DNA of 5,323 bases from Deltaproteobacteria bacterium (GTDB lineage: Bacteria; Desulfobacterota_B; Binatia; UBA9968). A program made the translations under genes and the position numbers. The notes beneath the pieces were generated by a model that saw only the letters and a program-made list of their open reading frames with translations, did no database searches and was not told the DNA's origin. The DNA is taken from positions 1-5,323 of the forward strand of contig JACZQL010000150.1 of NCBI GenBank assembly GCA_022545745.1, given 5' to 3'. Shown in pieces: positions 4,791 through 5,323 of the stretch (the stretch's first letter is position 1; the number at the start of each line of letters is the position of its first letter).

Positions 4791-5323
4791 ATGCCATTGT
4801 TAAACCCTTCTCCAATAAAGCCAGGCCTTTTCCGAACGGCGCCTTGCGCCCAAAACACCAGCCATGACAAAAAGTGGGGTCGGGTGCGGTGCGTCCTCGG
4901 ACTCAGTATCGGCCTCGCCCTCTTGCTGGGCAGCGGGGCGTCGGCCCGCGGAGAGGATGAATCCTTTCTCTTACGGGACGACAATCGGGTCAGAGGAGAT
5001 CGCCAGGCCCCGGTGACTCTGCTGGAATATTCCGACTTTACCTGTGGGTTTTGTGAAAAGTTTTTTTTGGAAACCTGGCCCCGTCTATATTCGGAATATG
5101 TTCAGCCGGGGAAAGTTCGATTGGTGTATCGAGATTTTCCCCGCGCGTCAACCGGCCCCAGTGTGGATACGGCTCTAACCGCGCGGTGTGCTGGTGAACA
5201 GGGGCACTACTGGCTCATGCATGACCGACTGTTCACCAGCAAGAGTAAATATGGTCGCCAGCAGCTTTACCGCCAGGCTGAAGATTTGGGACTCGATATT
5301 CGACAATTTACTGAGTGCTTCCA
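4791..5323 (+). CDS. DsbA/thioredoxin-4-like protein, 3' end cut by window
   Basis: This is a secreted thiol-disulfide oxidoreductase of the DsbA/BdbD (Thioredoxin_4-like) type, open to the right edge with 177 codons visible. Numbering is from ATG 4791. A hydrophobic signal segment (VLGLSIGLALLLGSGASA) is followed by a short linker and RGDRQAPVTLLEYSDFTCGFCEKFF. The redox pair is Cys85-Gly-Phe-Cys88. LVYRDFPRASTGPSVDTALTARCAGEQGHYWLMHDRLF is the usual helical insert of this family. The cis-proline loop lies beyond the window. It probably introduces or reshuffles disulfides in the periplasm. The start is doubtful. ATG 4791 gives a long, unusual extension of about 37 residues before the signal segment and has only a weak ribosome site. 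GTG 4884 gives a normal signal peptide. An ATG at 4864 would also suit, but is one base out of frame. Confidence 0.8.
   Translation, partial: MPLLNPSPIKPGLFRTAPCAQNTSHDKKWGRVRCVLGLSIGLALLLGSGASARGEDESFLLRDDNRVRGDRQAPVTLLEYSDFTCGFCEKFFLETWPRLYSEYVQPGKVRLVYRDFPRASTGPSVDTALTARCAGEQGHYWLMHDRLFTSKSKYGRQQLYRQAEDLGLDIRQFTECF

Noticed and set aside
5061..5068. Run of eight T in the DsbA-like gene as a frameshift site
   Set aside because: The frame reads correctly through it (CGFCEKFFLETW) and the family pattern continues, so no frameshift is needed.
1..5323. CRISPR arrays, transposase genes, phage genes, rRNA
   Set aside because: No regularly spaced identical repeats, no transposase or phage protein motifs, and no rRNA-like sequence were seen on either strand.

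Overview
The window looks like ordinary chromosome from a Gram-negative, diderm bacterium of moderate G+C. Two predicted outer-envelope lipoproteins, a periplasmic DsbA-type thiol oxidoreductase and strong Shine-Dalgarno sequences support this. The best lineage guess is Nitrospira or another Nitrospirota. It rests on the TPR lipoprotein, the bacterial deoxyhypusine-synthase-like protein, and a palindromic intergenic repeat (ends TAGCAGG..TTGAAAAA) of a kind I recall from Nitrospira genomes. This is recollection and inference, not a database result.

Layout, left to right. Positions 1-247 hold the probable 3' end of an upstream transcript (terminator-like hairpin plus T-run at 109-135) and a structured leader with a perfect 9-bp inverted repeat. 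Positions 248-682 (+) encode a small TPR lipoprotein, followed by two tandem hairpins, the second a probable terminator. Positions 805-1128 (-) encode an unrecognised small acidic protein, convergent with the TPR gene. Positions 1129-1452 hold no convincing gene but a dense run of inverted repeats and a plausible promoter. Positions 1453-2148 (+) encode a DUF3313-type lipoprotein and 2173-2916 (+) a DUF72/YecE-like protein, closely spaced and probably co-transcribed. The DUF72 stop codon is the first three bases of a 210-bp palindromic repeat element (2914-3123). A tRNA-Glu(CUC) with encoded CCA follows at 3327-3404. Positions 3560-4675 (+) encode a deoxyhypusine-synthase-family enzyme that keeps the active-site lysine. 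From 4791 to the window end (+) runs a truncated DsbA/thioredoxin-4-type protein with a CGFC active site.

The genes do not form one pathway. Three products are envelope-directed: two lipoproteins and the DsbA-like protein. The DHS-like enzyme is probably cytosolic and polyamine-related. No CRISPR array, transposase, phage gene or defence system is visible. The most interesting material is non-coding: the palindromic repeat that supplies a gene's stop codon, the hairpin cluster at 1139-1341, and the possible attenuator upstream of the TPR lipoprotein. The other points of interest are the bacterial DHS homologue and the unclear start of the DsbA-like gene.
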